Shown here piece after piece: positions 1 through 6,866 of a stretch of 9,708 bases of DNA (position 1 is the first letter of the stretch; every line of letters begins with the position of its first letter). The stretch is from the NCBI GenBank assembly GCA_036497785.1, contig DASXIW010000286.1:1-9708 (forward strand). Direction: 5' to 3'. The position numbers and the translations under genes were made by a program. A model generated the notes under the pieces. That model saw only the letters and a list, made by a program, of their open reading frames with translations, was not told the DNA's origin and did not search any database. Origin of the DNA: DASXIW01 sp036497785. Lineage in GTDB: Bacteria; Pseudomonadota; Alphaproteobacteria; Acetobacterales; Acetobacteraceae.

Positions 1-189
1 GCTGATGGCGTGCTTATACACCAGCTGGGTGTGCCCGTCCCGACGCAGCAGGACGGAAAAGTTGTCGAACCAGGTAATGATCCCCTGGAGCTTCACCCCG
101 TTCACCAGGAAGACGGTGACGGGGGTCTTGTTCTTGCGCACATGGTTCAGGAACACGTCCTGAACGTTCTGCGACTTCTCGTTTGCCAC
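1..189 (-). CDS. hfq: RNA chaperone Hfq, N-terminal part (cut by window edge)
   Basis: Sm-like hexameric RNA chaperone that pairs small RNAs with mRNAs in the cytoplasm. Translating the minus strand from a GTG at 189 gives 63 codons that run off the window. They begin VANEKSQNVQDVFLNHVRKN, followed by an Sm1 region (TPVTVFLVNGVKLQGIITWFD) and the Sm2 hallmark VYKHAIS at residues 57-63. The usual alphaproteobacterial protein is about 80 residues, so only a short C-terminal tail is missing. The GTG start is supported by AAAAGGA at 197-203, seven bases upstream; no ATG fits the conserved N-terminus. Hfq commonly lies downstream of ntrX and upstream of hflX in this lineage, and hflX would be expected outside the window. 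The Sm motifs make the identity very secure. Confidence 0.96.
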   Translation of the reverse strand, partial: MANEKSQNVQDVFLNHVRKNKTPVTVFLVNGVKLQGIITWFDNFSVLLRRDGHTQLVYKHAIS

Positions 190-536
190 GACGCTATCCT
201 TTTATCTCAATGAATGAACAGGCTGCATGGCGCCGCGGTCGTGGCGCGGCCGTTAGCACCAGACAGTCAGGCCAGAGCGACCTAAGTTAGACCTCCGCAC
301 GCAGAGGCACGCGATGTTGCGACCAGGCCCGAATGCATCGAATCGGAGTAGATGCAAATCCGGTGCCGCATACCGCGCGCTTTTACCAGGACCCTGACAT
401 AGCACGACCCGCGCCCGGCCGCACCCTGCTGGCCGCACCAAGCATATCACCCCCGCAATTGCCTGCCTCTGGCGCATCTCTATCGCAGCGCGCCTCACGC
501 ACCTACCCTATGTGGCATCGATATGGACCGGACGCC
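190..536. other. Intergenic region between hfq and the dehydratase gene; no convincing gene
   Basis: These 347 bases separate two divergent genes and must carry both promoters, but I see no clear -35/-10 pair on either strand. A minus-strand frame of 81 codons (253-498) and a plus-strand extension of the dehydratase frame back to 333 are open, but neither resembles a known protein. Open frames of this size are expected by chance in GC-rich DNA. On the hfq side, about 45 bases before the start codon, an inverted repeat pairs 232-237 (GCCGCG) with 245-250 (CGCGGC). It could form a small leader hairpin. I found no tRNA. Confidence 0.5.
197..203 (-). promoter_or_regulatory. Ribosome binding site deciding the GTG start of hfq
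   Basis: On the minus strand this reads AAAAGGA, seven bases before the GTG at 189. It supports the non-ATG start, because the conserved Hfq N-terminus begins at that codon. Confidence 0.7.
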
Positions 537-1400
537 ATGGAACTTGACATCGCCCACCTGAAATCTTGGATCGGTCGGCAGGAAATCGCGCAAGACAGCG
601 TGACGCCCGTGCCAGTTGCCGCACTTTCTGCCACGCTGGATCGCGACGACCCGTCGCCGCGTCCGGGTGACCCCCTGCCCCCGTTATGGCATTGGCTCTA
701 TTTCCTCCCCCTCCACCGCCAATCGGAACTGGGTCCGGACGGGCATGCCCGGCGTGGCGGCTTCGTGCCGCCCGTGCCGCTTCCCCGGCGCATGTGGGCC
801 GGCGGCCGGTTGCGTTTCCTCGCGCCGCTGCGCATCGGGGACGCGATCAGCCGCAGATCTACGGTCGTCGACGTCACCCTGAAGCACGGCCGCTCCGGCC
901 GCATGGTGTTCGTCCTGCTGCGCCACGAAATCAGCGGCCCCCACGGCCTGGCACTGACCGAGGAACACGACATCGTCTATCGTGACCTGCCCGGCAAGGA
1001 CGAGGCGCCCCCTGCCCCGCGCGCGGCGCCTGCGGGCGGCCCCTGGCGCCGTGAGATCATGGCGGACGCCGTGATGCTGTTTCGCTATTCCGCACTGACC
1101 TTCAACGGCCATCGCATCCATTACGACCGCAGCCACGTCACGGAGGTGGAAGCCTATCCGGGCCTGGTCGTCCACGGTCCGCTGATCGCGACCTTGCTGC
1201 TGGATCTGCTGCGACGCCATAGCGGTGGCGCCCTTGCCGCGTTCCGCTTCCGCGCGATTCGCCCGATCTTCGACAACGCTCCCTTCACCACGTGCGGCGC
1301 ACCGGGGACAGGCGACAGCGTTGCGCTATGGGCCCGGGACGAAGCGGGTGCCTTGGCGATGGAGGCAGAGGCGAGGCTCGAAACGCCCAAAAGTCCATGA
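537..1400 (+). CDS. HTD2/MaoC-type hot-dog acyl-CoA (or acyl-ACP) dehydratase
   Basis: Predicted 287-residue hot-dog-fold hydratase/dehydratase. The N-terminal half (about 1-150) matches the layout of a FAS1-like dehydratase domain, including PLPRRMWAGGRLRF at 81-94. The C-terminal half (about 175-280) carries the MaoC-like core RYSALTFNGHRIHYDRSH (183-200) followed by YPGLVVHGPL (207-216). The His of HRIHYD aligns with the catalytic His of the hydratase-2 family. Relatives include 3-hydroxyacyl-thioester dehydratases and mesaconyl-C4-CoA hydratases; the substrate cannot be told from sequence. I chose ATG 537 because GGACCGGA lies just upstream and the protein then has normal family length. 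The frame is open back to 333, with an alternative ATG at 510 that has no ribosome site. The gene is monocistronic here, convergent with ntrX and divergent from hfq, so its position says nothing about nitrogen control. Confidence 0.82.
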   Translation: MELDIAHLKSWIGRQEIAQDSVTPVPVAALSATLDRDDPSPRPGDPLPPLWHWLYFLPLHRQSELGPDGHARRGGFVPPVPLPRRMWAGGRLRFLAPLRIGDAISRRSTVVDVTLKHGRSGRMVFVLLRHEISGPHGLALTEEHDIVYRDLPGKDEAPPAPRAAPAGGPWRREIMADAVMLFRYSALTFNGHRIHYDRSHVTEVEAYPGLVVHGPLIATLLLDLLRRHSGGALAAFRFRAIRPIFDNAPFTTCGAPGTGDSVALWARDEAGALAMEAEARLETPKSP

Positions 1401-1437
1401 CCGTCACCGGCGCGGAGCTGCTGATCAGCAATTAAGC

Positions 1438-1466
1438 GGGGTCTAAGACCCCTCTTAGGAGGGGTC
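1438..1466. terminator. Candidate bidirectional terminator hairpin between convergent genes
   Basis: Bases 1447-1454 (GACCCCTC) pair perfectly with 1459-1466 (GAGGGGTC) around a four-base loop. A second, mutually exclusive stem pairs 1438-1443 (GGGGTC) with 1447-1452 (GACCCC). The element lies between the stop of the dehydratase gene (1400) and the stop of ntrX (1526), where a shared terminator is expected. No long T-run follows on either strand, so it is not a textbook intrinsic terminator. It may act weakly or with Rho. Confidence 0.55.
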
Positions 1467-1525
1467 CCGACGCCTATTCACAATCCTGGACGGTTCCAGA
1501 TACTGTTGGCGAGCGTTCCATTGCT

Positions 1526-2923
1526 CTAATTCCCCCCCCGTTCGTCCGAGTTGATGCCGAGCTGCTTCAGCTTGCGGTGCAGCGCGCTGCGCTCCATGCC
1601 GACGAAGCCCGAGGTACGGCTGATATTTCCGCCGAAACGCAGCAGCTGCGCCTGGAGATACTGCGTCTCGAACAGGTCGCGCGCCTCGCGCAGCGGCAGG
1701 CCCATGATATCCGCGGTCGGATCGGCGTTGAACACACCGGGCGCGCCGGCGCCGATCTCGGGCGGCAGCATGTCGGCGCGGATCGGATCGGCCGGGCCGC
1801 CCGGCGCCATGATGATCAGCCAGTCCATCTGGTTGCGCAGCTGGCGCACATTGCCGGGCCAGTCATAGGCCTGCAACGCCGCCATGGCGTCCGCCGAGAG
1901 CTGCCGCACCGGGGTGCCCGACAGATCGGCCGACCGTGCCAGGAAATAGCGCGCCAGCTCCGGCACGTCCTCGCGCCGCTCCTTCAGTGCGGGCACGCGC
2001 AGCGGCACCACGGCGAGGCGGTAATACAGATCCTCGCGAAACCGCCCCGTGCCGATCTCGGCATGCAGATCCTTGTTGGTGGCGGACACAACCCGGATAT
2101 CCACCTTCACCCGCGTCGATCCGCCGACCCGTTCGAAGGACAGGTCCTGCAAGGCGCGGACGATCTTTCCCTGTGTCTCCAGCGGCATGTCGGACACCTC
2201 GTCCAGTAGCAGCGTGCCGCCATGGGCGCGTTCCAGCACCCCGGCCCGGCGCGGCGCGGTGATCGGATCGGCCCCCCCTTCCACGCCAAACAACTCCTCC
2301 TCGAAACGCGCAGGATTCAGCGTGGCGCAGTTGAGCGCCACGAACGGGCCGTCAGCGCGGCGGCTGCGGGCATGGATCATGCGCGCCACCACCTCCTTGC
2401 CCGCGCCCGCCGGCCCGGAAATCATCACCCGCGAGCCGGTCGGCGCCACCTTCTCCACCGCCGAGCGAAGTGCCGCAACCACGGTGCTCCCGCCGGAAAG
2501 CTCGGCCTCCGGCCCCGCGCGCAGCCGCAGTTCGGCATTCTCACGCGCCAGTTGCGCGGCCTGCAGGGCGCGGCGCACCACCAGCAACAACCGGTCGGAC
2601 TGGAACGGCTTTTCCAGGAAGTCGTAGGCGCCGTGCTGGATGGCGGCGACAGCCGTCTCGATGGTGCCGTGGCCGGAAATCATCACCACCGGCACATGCG
2701 GCTCTTCGCCGTGGATCGCCTCCAATATCCCAAGCCCATCGAGCTTGCTGCCCTGGAGCCAGACATCCAGTATCACCAGCGACGGCCTGCGCAGACGGAA
2801 GGCGGCGATCGCCGCATCGGAATCTCCGGCCTGCCGGGTTTCGTAGCCTTCATCCCCCAATATGCCGTCGACCAGCATCCGGATATCCGGCTCGTCGTCG
2901 ACGATCAGGATCTCATGCGCCAT
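1526..2923 (-). CDS. ntrX: NtrX response regulator (AAA+, Fis-type HTH)
   Basis: Cytoplasmic response regulator partnered with NtrY. The 465 residues show a receiver domain (about 4-118) with acidic pocket D9/D10, phosphoacceptor D53 (VILDVW) and K105 (LEKPF). An AAA+ domain (about 143-375) follows, with Walker A GPAGAGKE at 170-177, Walker B TLLLDE at 237-242, the arginine region FREDLYYRL at 295-303 and DWPGNVRQL at 354-362. A Fis-like helix-turn-helix lies at about 415-456. The sigma54-contacting GAFTGA loop is absent: the region after EELFG reads VEGGADPIT. This is a known trait of several alphaproteobacterial NtrX proteins and suggests that it does not work through sigma54. I chose ATG 2923 because MAHEILIVDDE matches the usual receiver start and AGAGGGA lies seven bases upstream; the frame is open further upstream without family support. 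The last codons run through eight consecutive G before TAG. Confidence 0.95.
   Translation of the reverse strand: MAHEILIVDDEPDIRMLVDGILGDEGYETRQAGDSDAAIAAFRLRRPSLVILDVWLQGSKLDGLGILEAIHGEEPHVPVVMISGHGTIETAVAAIQHGAYDFLEKPFQSDRLLLVVRRALQAAQLARENAELRLRAGPEAELSGGSTVVAALRSAVEKVAPTGSRVMISGPAGAGKEVVARMIHARSRRADGPFVALNCATLNPARFEEELFGVEGGADPITAPRRAGVLERAHGGTLLLDEVSDMPLETQGKIVRALQDLSFERVGGSTRVKVDIRVVSATNKDLHAEIGTGRFREDLYYRLAVVPLRVPALKERREDVPELARYFLARSADLSGTPVRQLSADAMAALQAYDWPGNVRQLRNQMDWLIIMAPGGPADPIRADMLPPEIGAGAPGVFNADPTADIMGLPLREARDLFETQYLQAQLLRFGGNISRTSGFVGMERSALHRKLKQLGINSDERGGN
1532..1539 (-). repeat. G8 homopolymer tract at the 3' end of ntrX
   Basis: Eight C on the plus strand, read as eight G in the ntrX coding strand. 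They encode the end of the C-terminal ERGGN. The tract begins after only the AAT and TAG codons counted back from the stop, so a slip would alter only the last few residues and the stop. Confidence 0.9.
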
Positions 2924-3104
2924 ATGGCATTCCCTCTTTCGACCCGTCAGCGGCGCGGGAAGTGACCGAAGCCGGTATATCCGCCTCGCCGCGATTCTCC
3001 GCAGCCCCCAGCTTGGACGTACCCGTCTTTTCGCCAAGCTCCGGCGGCGGCAGCTTCAGCCACAGGGTGGCGCGCGCCCCGCTCCCCGGCCAATCCGCGC
3101 ATGG
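2913..3104 (-). pseudogene. ntrY: In-frame 3' remainder of ntrY beyond the TAG stop
   Basis: After TAG at 3107-3105 the ntrY frame continues for 63 sense codons to a TGA at 2915-2913. The first part reads PCADWP then GSGARATLWLKLPPPE, which resembles the last beta strand of a histidine-kinase ATPase domain (usual form: GARV.L.LP). In the first 22 codons nearly all third positions are G or C, as in real genes of this window; the tail is less biased, as expected for a variable terminus. The TGA lies inside the ntrX start, giving an 11-nt overlap like those of coupled genes. I infer that this was, or still is, the end of ntrY. A genuine 181-bp spacer is the alternative, but it would not explain the strand-like sequence. 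Confidence 0.65.
2931..2937 (-). promoter_or_regulatory. Ribosome binding site of ntrX
   Basis: The minus strand reads AGAGGGA here, seven bases before the ATG at 2923. It fixes the ntrX start. An out-of-frame ATG at 2930-2928 lies too close to this site to be used. Confidence 0.75.
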
Positions 3105-5354
3105 CTAGCGATCCTCCAGAACAACTCGCCAGCCATGGTCCTCCATGATCTTCTTCACGATCGCCAAGCCCAACCCTGTGCCCTTGGGCTTGTGCGTGAC
3201 ATAGGGTTCGGTCAATCGCGTACGATCCTGCGCCGGCAGTCCGACCCCATCGTCGGCCACGGAAATGCCGACCTCGTCGCCCACGATACGCACCGACACT
3301 TCGATGCGGCCCGCGCCGACATGCGCGCCGGGCGGCGCCATGGCCACCGCGTCGGTCGCGTTGCGCAGCAGGTTGGTCAGCGCCTGGCCGATCTGGCGCC
3401 GGTCGAAGGCGGCCAGGGGGCCGCGCTCGGGGATGTCGGTTACCCACTCAATGTCGGGCTGCGCGGTGCGTTGCAGGACCAGCGCCTCCCGCGTCACCCG
3501 TCCGACATCCTCCGCCCGGATGGACGGCAGCGGCATGCGCGCGAAGGCGGAGAACTCGTCGACCATGCGGCCGATATCGCCCACATGGCGCACGATGGTG
3601 TCGGCGCATTGCGCGAAGGTGTCGGGGTCGGAGCTGATCTCCTTGGTGAAGCGCCGTTTCAGCCGTTCGGCGGAAAGCTGGATGGGGGTAAGCGGGTTCT
3701 TGATCTCGTGGGCGATGCGCCGTGCTACGTCCGACCAGGCGGCCTGGCGTTGGGCGGCCTGCAATTCGGTGATGTCATCGAAGGTGGCAACGAAACCAAA
3801 GCTGCGCGCATGTGGCACGGGCAGGCCGCCGGAGTCGCCAACACGCTCGCCGCCGTACCGGCTGCGGTCCGCGCCGATGCGCACCAGCAGGGTCCGCCGC
3901 GCATTCGCCGGCCCGATCTGCAACTCTGCCGTGCGGGGCCGGTCCGCCTCGCCGCCAAACGCCTGGGCGGCAAGCTGCGCCTCCAGCAGCAAGGCGGAAA
4001 ATTCAGGAGCCACCTCGTCCAGCCTGCGGCCGATGGCGCCCAGCAGATCGACGCCCAACAGCTCGCAGGCGGCACGGTTGGGCAGCTCGACGCAGCCCTC
4101 CGGATCCAGCCCGATCACCCCGGCGGACACGCCTGACAGCACCGTCTCGGTGAAGCGGCGGCGCTCGTCGAGCTGGCTATAGGCGTCCATCAGCTCGGTG
4201 CGTTGGGCGGCGAGCTGGCCGGTCATGCGGTTGAAGGCGCGCGACAGCCCCGCCAACTCGTCCCCGGTCGATGCCTCCGGCACCCGCACCGCCAGATCAC
4301 CGCCGCGCACCCGCTCGGCGGCGGTGATAAGCTGGCCTACCGGCCGGGCGATCTGGTTGGCCATCACCAGGCCGATCAGCACGGCCGCGGCCAGCACCAG
4401 CAGGGCGACCAGCGCGAAAACCAGGGCGAACGCCACCTGCAGCCCGGACCGGCTCTGGTCCATCCGGTCATAGGTCTCGACCGCCACCTCGGTTCGCTTC
4501 ATGTGATCGAGAATGCTGGGATCGACGGGGCGGCCGATCTCCAGCATCAGCATGGGCGTCGCGTTCAGCGCCACCACGGCGCGCACCGTGGTCGCGTCCT
4601 CCGCGCCGAGTACGGCGACATCGCCGGAACGGGCAAGGTCGACGGCCCAGTTCGGCGGCGGATCTGCGCCCAGCCCGGCCATCAGACCGGCGGAGGCGAG
4701 TACCTCGCCGTGTTCCGGCTCGAAGATGATCGCCTCGGTCAGGCCGCGCAGGGCGGTCTGGGCGGCCAGTATGTCTCCGAAGGCATTGGGATTGGCGGTG
4801 AGCAGGTAGCCGGCACGGGCGAGGTCGTTGGCCATGCCCAGCGCATCCGTGCGGATATTGTTGCGATGCTCCTCAAGATAGCCGCGCGAGGCTTGCAGCC
4901 CCTCCTGCAATGCGGTGCGAACCGGGTCGCTGAACCAGGTCTGGATGCCCAGGTTGAACACCATGGTGGAAAACACCGCGACCATGATGGCCGGGGTGAC
5001 GGCGACCACGCTGAACAGCAGCACCAGCCGCACATGCAGGCGCGATCCCGCCGAGCCGCGCCGCCGCTCCACCCAGACCCGGGTCAGCCGGCCGGCCAGC
5101 ACGGCCCCCAGCAGCAGCAGCACCGTCAAATCGGACAGAATAAGCGCGAAGACGGTGTTCGGCCGCGGCAGCGCGCCCGACATCACCACGAAAGTCGGCA
5201 CCACCAGCGCGATGGCGAAGCCGGCCAGCACAAGGGTGATGCCCTTGCCGAGCAGCCAATTCGTCAGCCGGCGCAGACGCGGCTCTCTCGGCATATGCAG
5301 CCCAGGGTCCGGCAAGGGCGGACCCAGCGACCCCGGCGGAGGGGAGATGTTCAT
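3105..5354 (-). CDS. ntrY: NtrY membrane sensor histidine kinase, ended early by TAG
   Basis: Inner-membrane histidine kinase that phosphorylates NtrX. The 749 residues show hydrophobic segments at about 37-58, 67-90, 109-131 and 304-332. A periplasmic sensor region of about 170 residues lies between the last two. HAMP (about 333-386) and PAS (about 400-530) domains follow, then the kinase core: H-box IAHEIKNPLTPIQL with H549, N-box NLLRNATDA (661-669), G1 DDGVGLP (701-707), F-like EPYVTHKP and G2 GTGLGLAIVKKI (725-736). The protein stops at VVLEDR, so the final ATPase strand is missing, while the frame continues beyond the TAG. The read-through length would be about 813 residues. I used ATG 5354, 33 bases after the ntrC stop; its ribosome site is weak (GGCGGG). 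ATG 5294 is an alternative and still precedes the first membrane segment. Whether the truncated kinase is active is unclear. Confidence 0.93.
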   Translation of the reverse strand: MNISPPPGSLGPPLPDPGLHMPREPRLRRLTNWLLGKGITLVLAGFAIALVVPTFVVMSGALPRPNTVFALILSDLTVLLLLGAVLAGRLTRVWVERRRGSAGSRLHVRLVLLFSVVAVTPAIMVAVFSTMVFNLGIQTWFSDPVRTALQEGLQASRGYLEEHRNNIRTDALGMANDLARAGYLLTANPNAFGDILAAQTALRGLTEAIIFEPEHGEVLASAGLMAGLGADPPPNWAVDLARSGDVAVLGAEDATTVRAVVALNATPMLMLEIGRPVDPSILDHMKRTEVAVETYDRMDQSRSGLQVAFALVFALVALLVLAAAVLIGLVMANQIARPVGQLITAAERVRGGDLAVRVPEASTGDELAGLSRAFNRMTGQLAAQRTELMDAYSQLDERRRFTETVLSGVSAGVIGLDPEGCVELPNRAACELLGVDLLGAIGRRLDEVAPEFSALLLEAQLAAQAFGGEADRPRTAELQIGPANARRTLLVRIGADRSRYGGERVGDSGGLPVPHARSFGFVATFDDITELQAAQRQAAWSDVARRIAHEIKNPLTPIQLSAERLKRRFTKEISSDPDTFAQCADTIVRHVGDIGRMVDEFSAFARMPLPSIRAEDVGRVTREALVLQRTAQPDIEWVTDIPERGPLAAFDRRQIGQALTNLLRNATDAVAMAPPGAHVGAGRIEVSVRIVGDEVGISVADDGVGLPAQDRTRLTEPYVTHKPKGTGLGLAIVKKIMEDHGWRVVLEDR

Positions 5355-5387
5355 ATGCGCCCGCCGCCGCCGGCTACCGTGGCCCGG

Positions 5388-6857
5388 TCATGCGATGCCC
5401 CGCACCACCGGGATTTCCAGGTCCCGGATCTTCTTGCGCAGCGTATTGCGGTTCAGCCCGAGCATAGCGGCGGCCTTGATCTGGTTGCCATTGGTGGCGG
5501 CCAGCGTCATCTGGATCAGCGGGCGCTCCACCTCGGCGAGCACGCGGTCATAAATGTCGGACGGCGCCATGCCGTCGCGATGGGCGGCGAGAAACACGCC
5601 GATATGGCGTTCCACCGCGCGCGCCAGCGGCTCCTGCCCGCCGCCGCCCTGGGCGGAGGCTTCCGACGCCTCCTCCTCCGGCTCCAGCTCGGCCAATTCG
5701 CCGCGCACCGCATCGGCGCCGATTACCTCGTCAGGGCACAAGGCAGCCAGACGGCGCATCAGGTTCTCAAGCTCGCGCACATTGCCCGGCCAACGATGCA
5801 GGCGCATGGCGTCCACGGCACCCTGGTCCAACGACTTGGCCGGCAGCCCGTCGGCCTTGGCGCGTTCGAGGAAATGCCGCGCGAGGTCGGCAATGTCCTC
5901 GGTGCGCTCGCGCAGCGGCGGCAGGCGGATCGGCACCACATTGAGCCGGTAGAACAGATCCTCGCGGAACTGACCGCCCCGGATTGCCGCCCGCAGGTCG
6001 CGATGGGTGGCGGCGATGATGCGCACATTGGCGCGGATCGGCGTGCGGCCGCCGACGGTGGTGAACTCGCCCTCCTGCAGCACGCGCAGCAGCCGGGTCT
6101 GGGCCTCCGGCGGCATGTCCCCGATCTCGTCCAGAAACAGCGTGCCGCCATTGGCCTGCTCGAACCGGCCCTGGTTGCGGTTGGTGGCACCGGTGAAGGC
6201 GCCGCGCTCATGGCCGAACAGCTCGCTCTCGATCAGCTCGCGCGGGATCGCGGCCATGTTGATGGCGACGAAGGCGCCGCTGCGGCGGCGGCCGTAATCG
6301 TGCAGCGCGCGCGCCACCAACTCCTTGCCGGTCCCGCTCTCGCCGTTGACCATCACGGTCAGGTCGGCGGTGGTCAGCCGGGCGATGGTCCGGTAGATCT
6401 CCTGCATCGCCGGGCTGCGGCCGATCAGCGGCAGGCGTTCATCGGTGTCACGCGCCGGCGCGTCGCCGTTCAGCACCGCCTGGGCCGGCGCAGGCGCCGC
6501 CAAAGCGCGGGCGACGACGGATAGAAGCTCTTTCAAATCGAAGGGCTTGGGCAGATATTCGAAGGCGCCGCGCTGGGTCGCCTTCACCGCCGTGATCAGC
6601 GTGGACTGGGCGCTCATCACAATCACGCGAAGCTCCGGCCGCACGCGCTTGATGCGCGGGATCAGGTCCAGCCCGTTCTCGTCGGGCATCACCACATCGG
6701 TGATCACCAGATCGCCCTCCCCGTCCTCCACCCAGCGCCACAGCGTGGCGGCGTTGGACGTGCTGCGCACCTGGTAGCCGGCCCGGCCCAGCGCCTGGGT
6801 GAGCACGGTGCGGATCGAGCGGTCGTCATCGGCGATCAGGACGGTCGGGGGTGTCAT
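5388..6857 (-). CDS. ntrC: NtrC nitrogen regulator, sigma54 activator
   Basis: Response regulator that, when phosphorylated by NtrB, activates sigma54 promoters for nitrogen assimilation. The 489 residues contain a receiver domain (about 5-118) with acidic D10-D12, phosphoacceptor D54 (VITDVVMPD) and K104 (LPKPF). The AAA+ domain (about 145-370) has Walker A GESGTGKE at 172-179, an intact GAFTGA loop at 219-224, Walker B TLFLDE at 239-244, FREDLFYRLNV at 297-307 and WPGNVREL at 356-363. A low-complexity acidic linker (about 388-408) leads to a C-terminal Fis-type helix-turn-helix (about 443-483), where NGNQIKAAAMLGLNRNTLRK is typical of NtrC. It starts nine bases after the ntrB stop without a strong ribosome site, which suggests coupled translation. 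Every key residue is present, so it should be functional. Confidence 0.97.
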   Translation of the reverse strand: MTPPTVLIADDDRSIRTVLTQALGRAGYQVRSTSNAATLWRWVEDGEGDLVITDVVMPDENGLDLIPRIKRVRPELRVIVMSAQSTLITAVKATQRGAFEYLPKPFDLKELLSVVARALAAPAPAQAVLNGDAPARDTDERLPLIGRSPAMQEIYRTIARLTTADLTVMVNGESGTGKELVARALHDYGRRRSGAFVAINMAAIPRELIESELFGHERGAFTGATNRNQGRFEQANGGTLFLDEIGDMPPEAQTRLLRVLQEGEFTTVGGRTPIRANVRIIAATHRDLRAAIRGGQFREDLFYRLNVVPIRLPPLRERTEDIADLARHFLERAKADGLPAKSLDQGAVDAMRLHRWPGNVRELENLMRRLAALCPDEVIGADAVRGELAELEPEEEASEASAQGGGGQEPLARAVERHIGVFLAAHRDGMAPSDIYDRVLAEVERPLIQMTLAATNGNQIKAAAMLGLNRNTLRKKIRDLEIPVVRGIA

Positions 6858-6866
6858 TCGGCTGTT

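Noticed and set aside
253..498. 81-codon minus-strand open frame upstream of hfq
   Set aside because: No recognisable domain, and no family resemblance. Open frames this long are common by chance in GC-rich DNA.
333..536. N-terminal extension of the dehydratase back to ATG 333
   Set aside because: The 68 extra residues show no domain and no ribosome site was seen at 333; the start at 537 gives the usual family length.
2947..3447. 166-codon minus-strand frame across the ntrY stop
   Set aside because: It is out of frame with ntrY and rich in Arg/Gly/Ala, a shadow of ntrY coding bias, and matches no family. It does not suggest a frameshift, because the strand-like GARATLWLKLP is in the original frame.
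4203..6524. 773-codon plus-strand frame opposite ntrY and ntrC
   Set aside because: Antisense shadow of two clearly identified genes; composition rich in His, Gln, Gly and Arg, with no domain.
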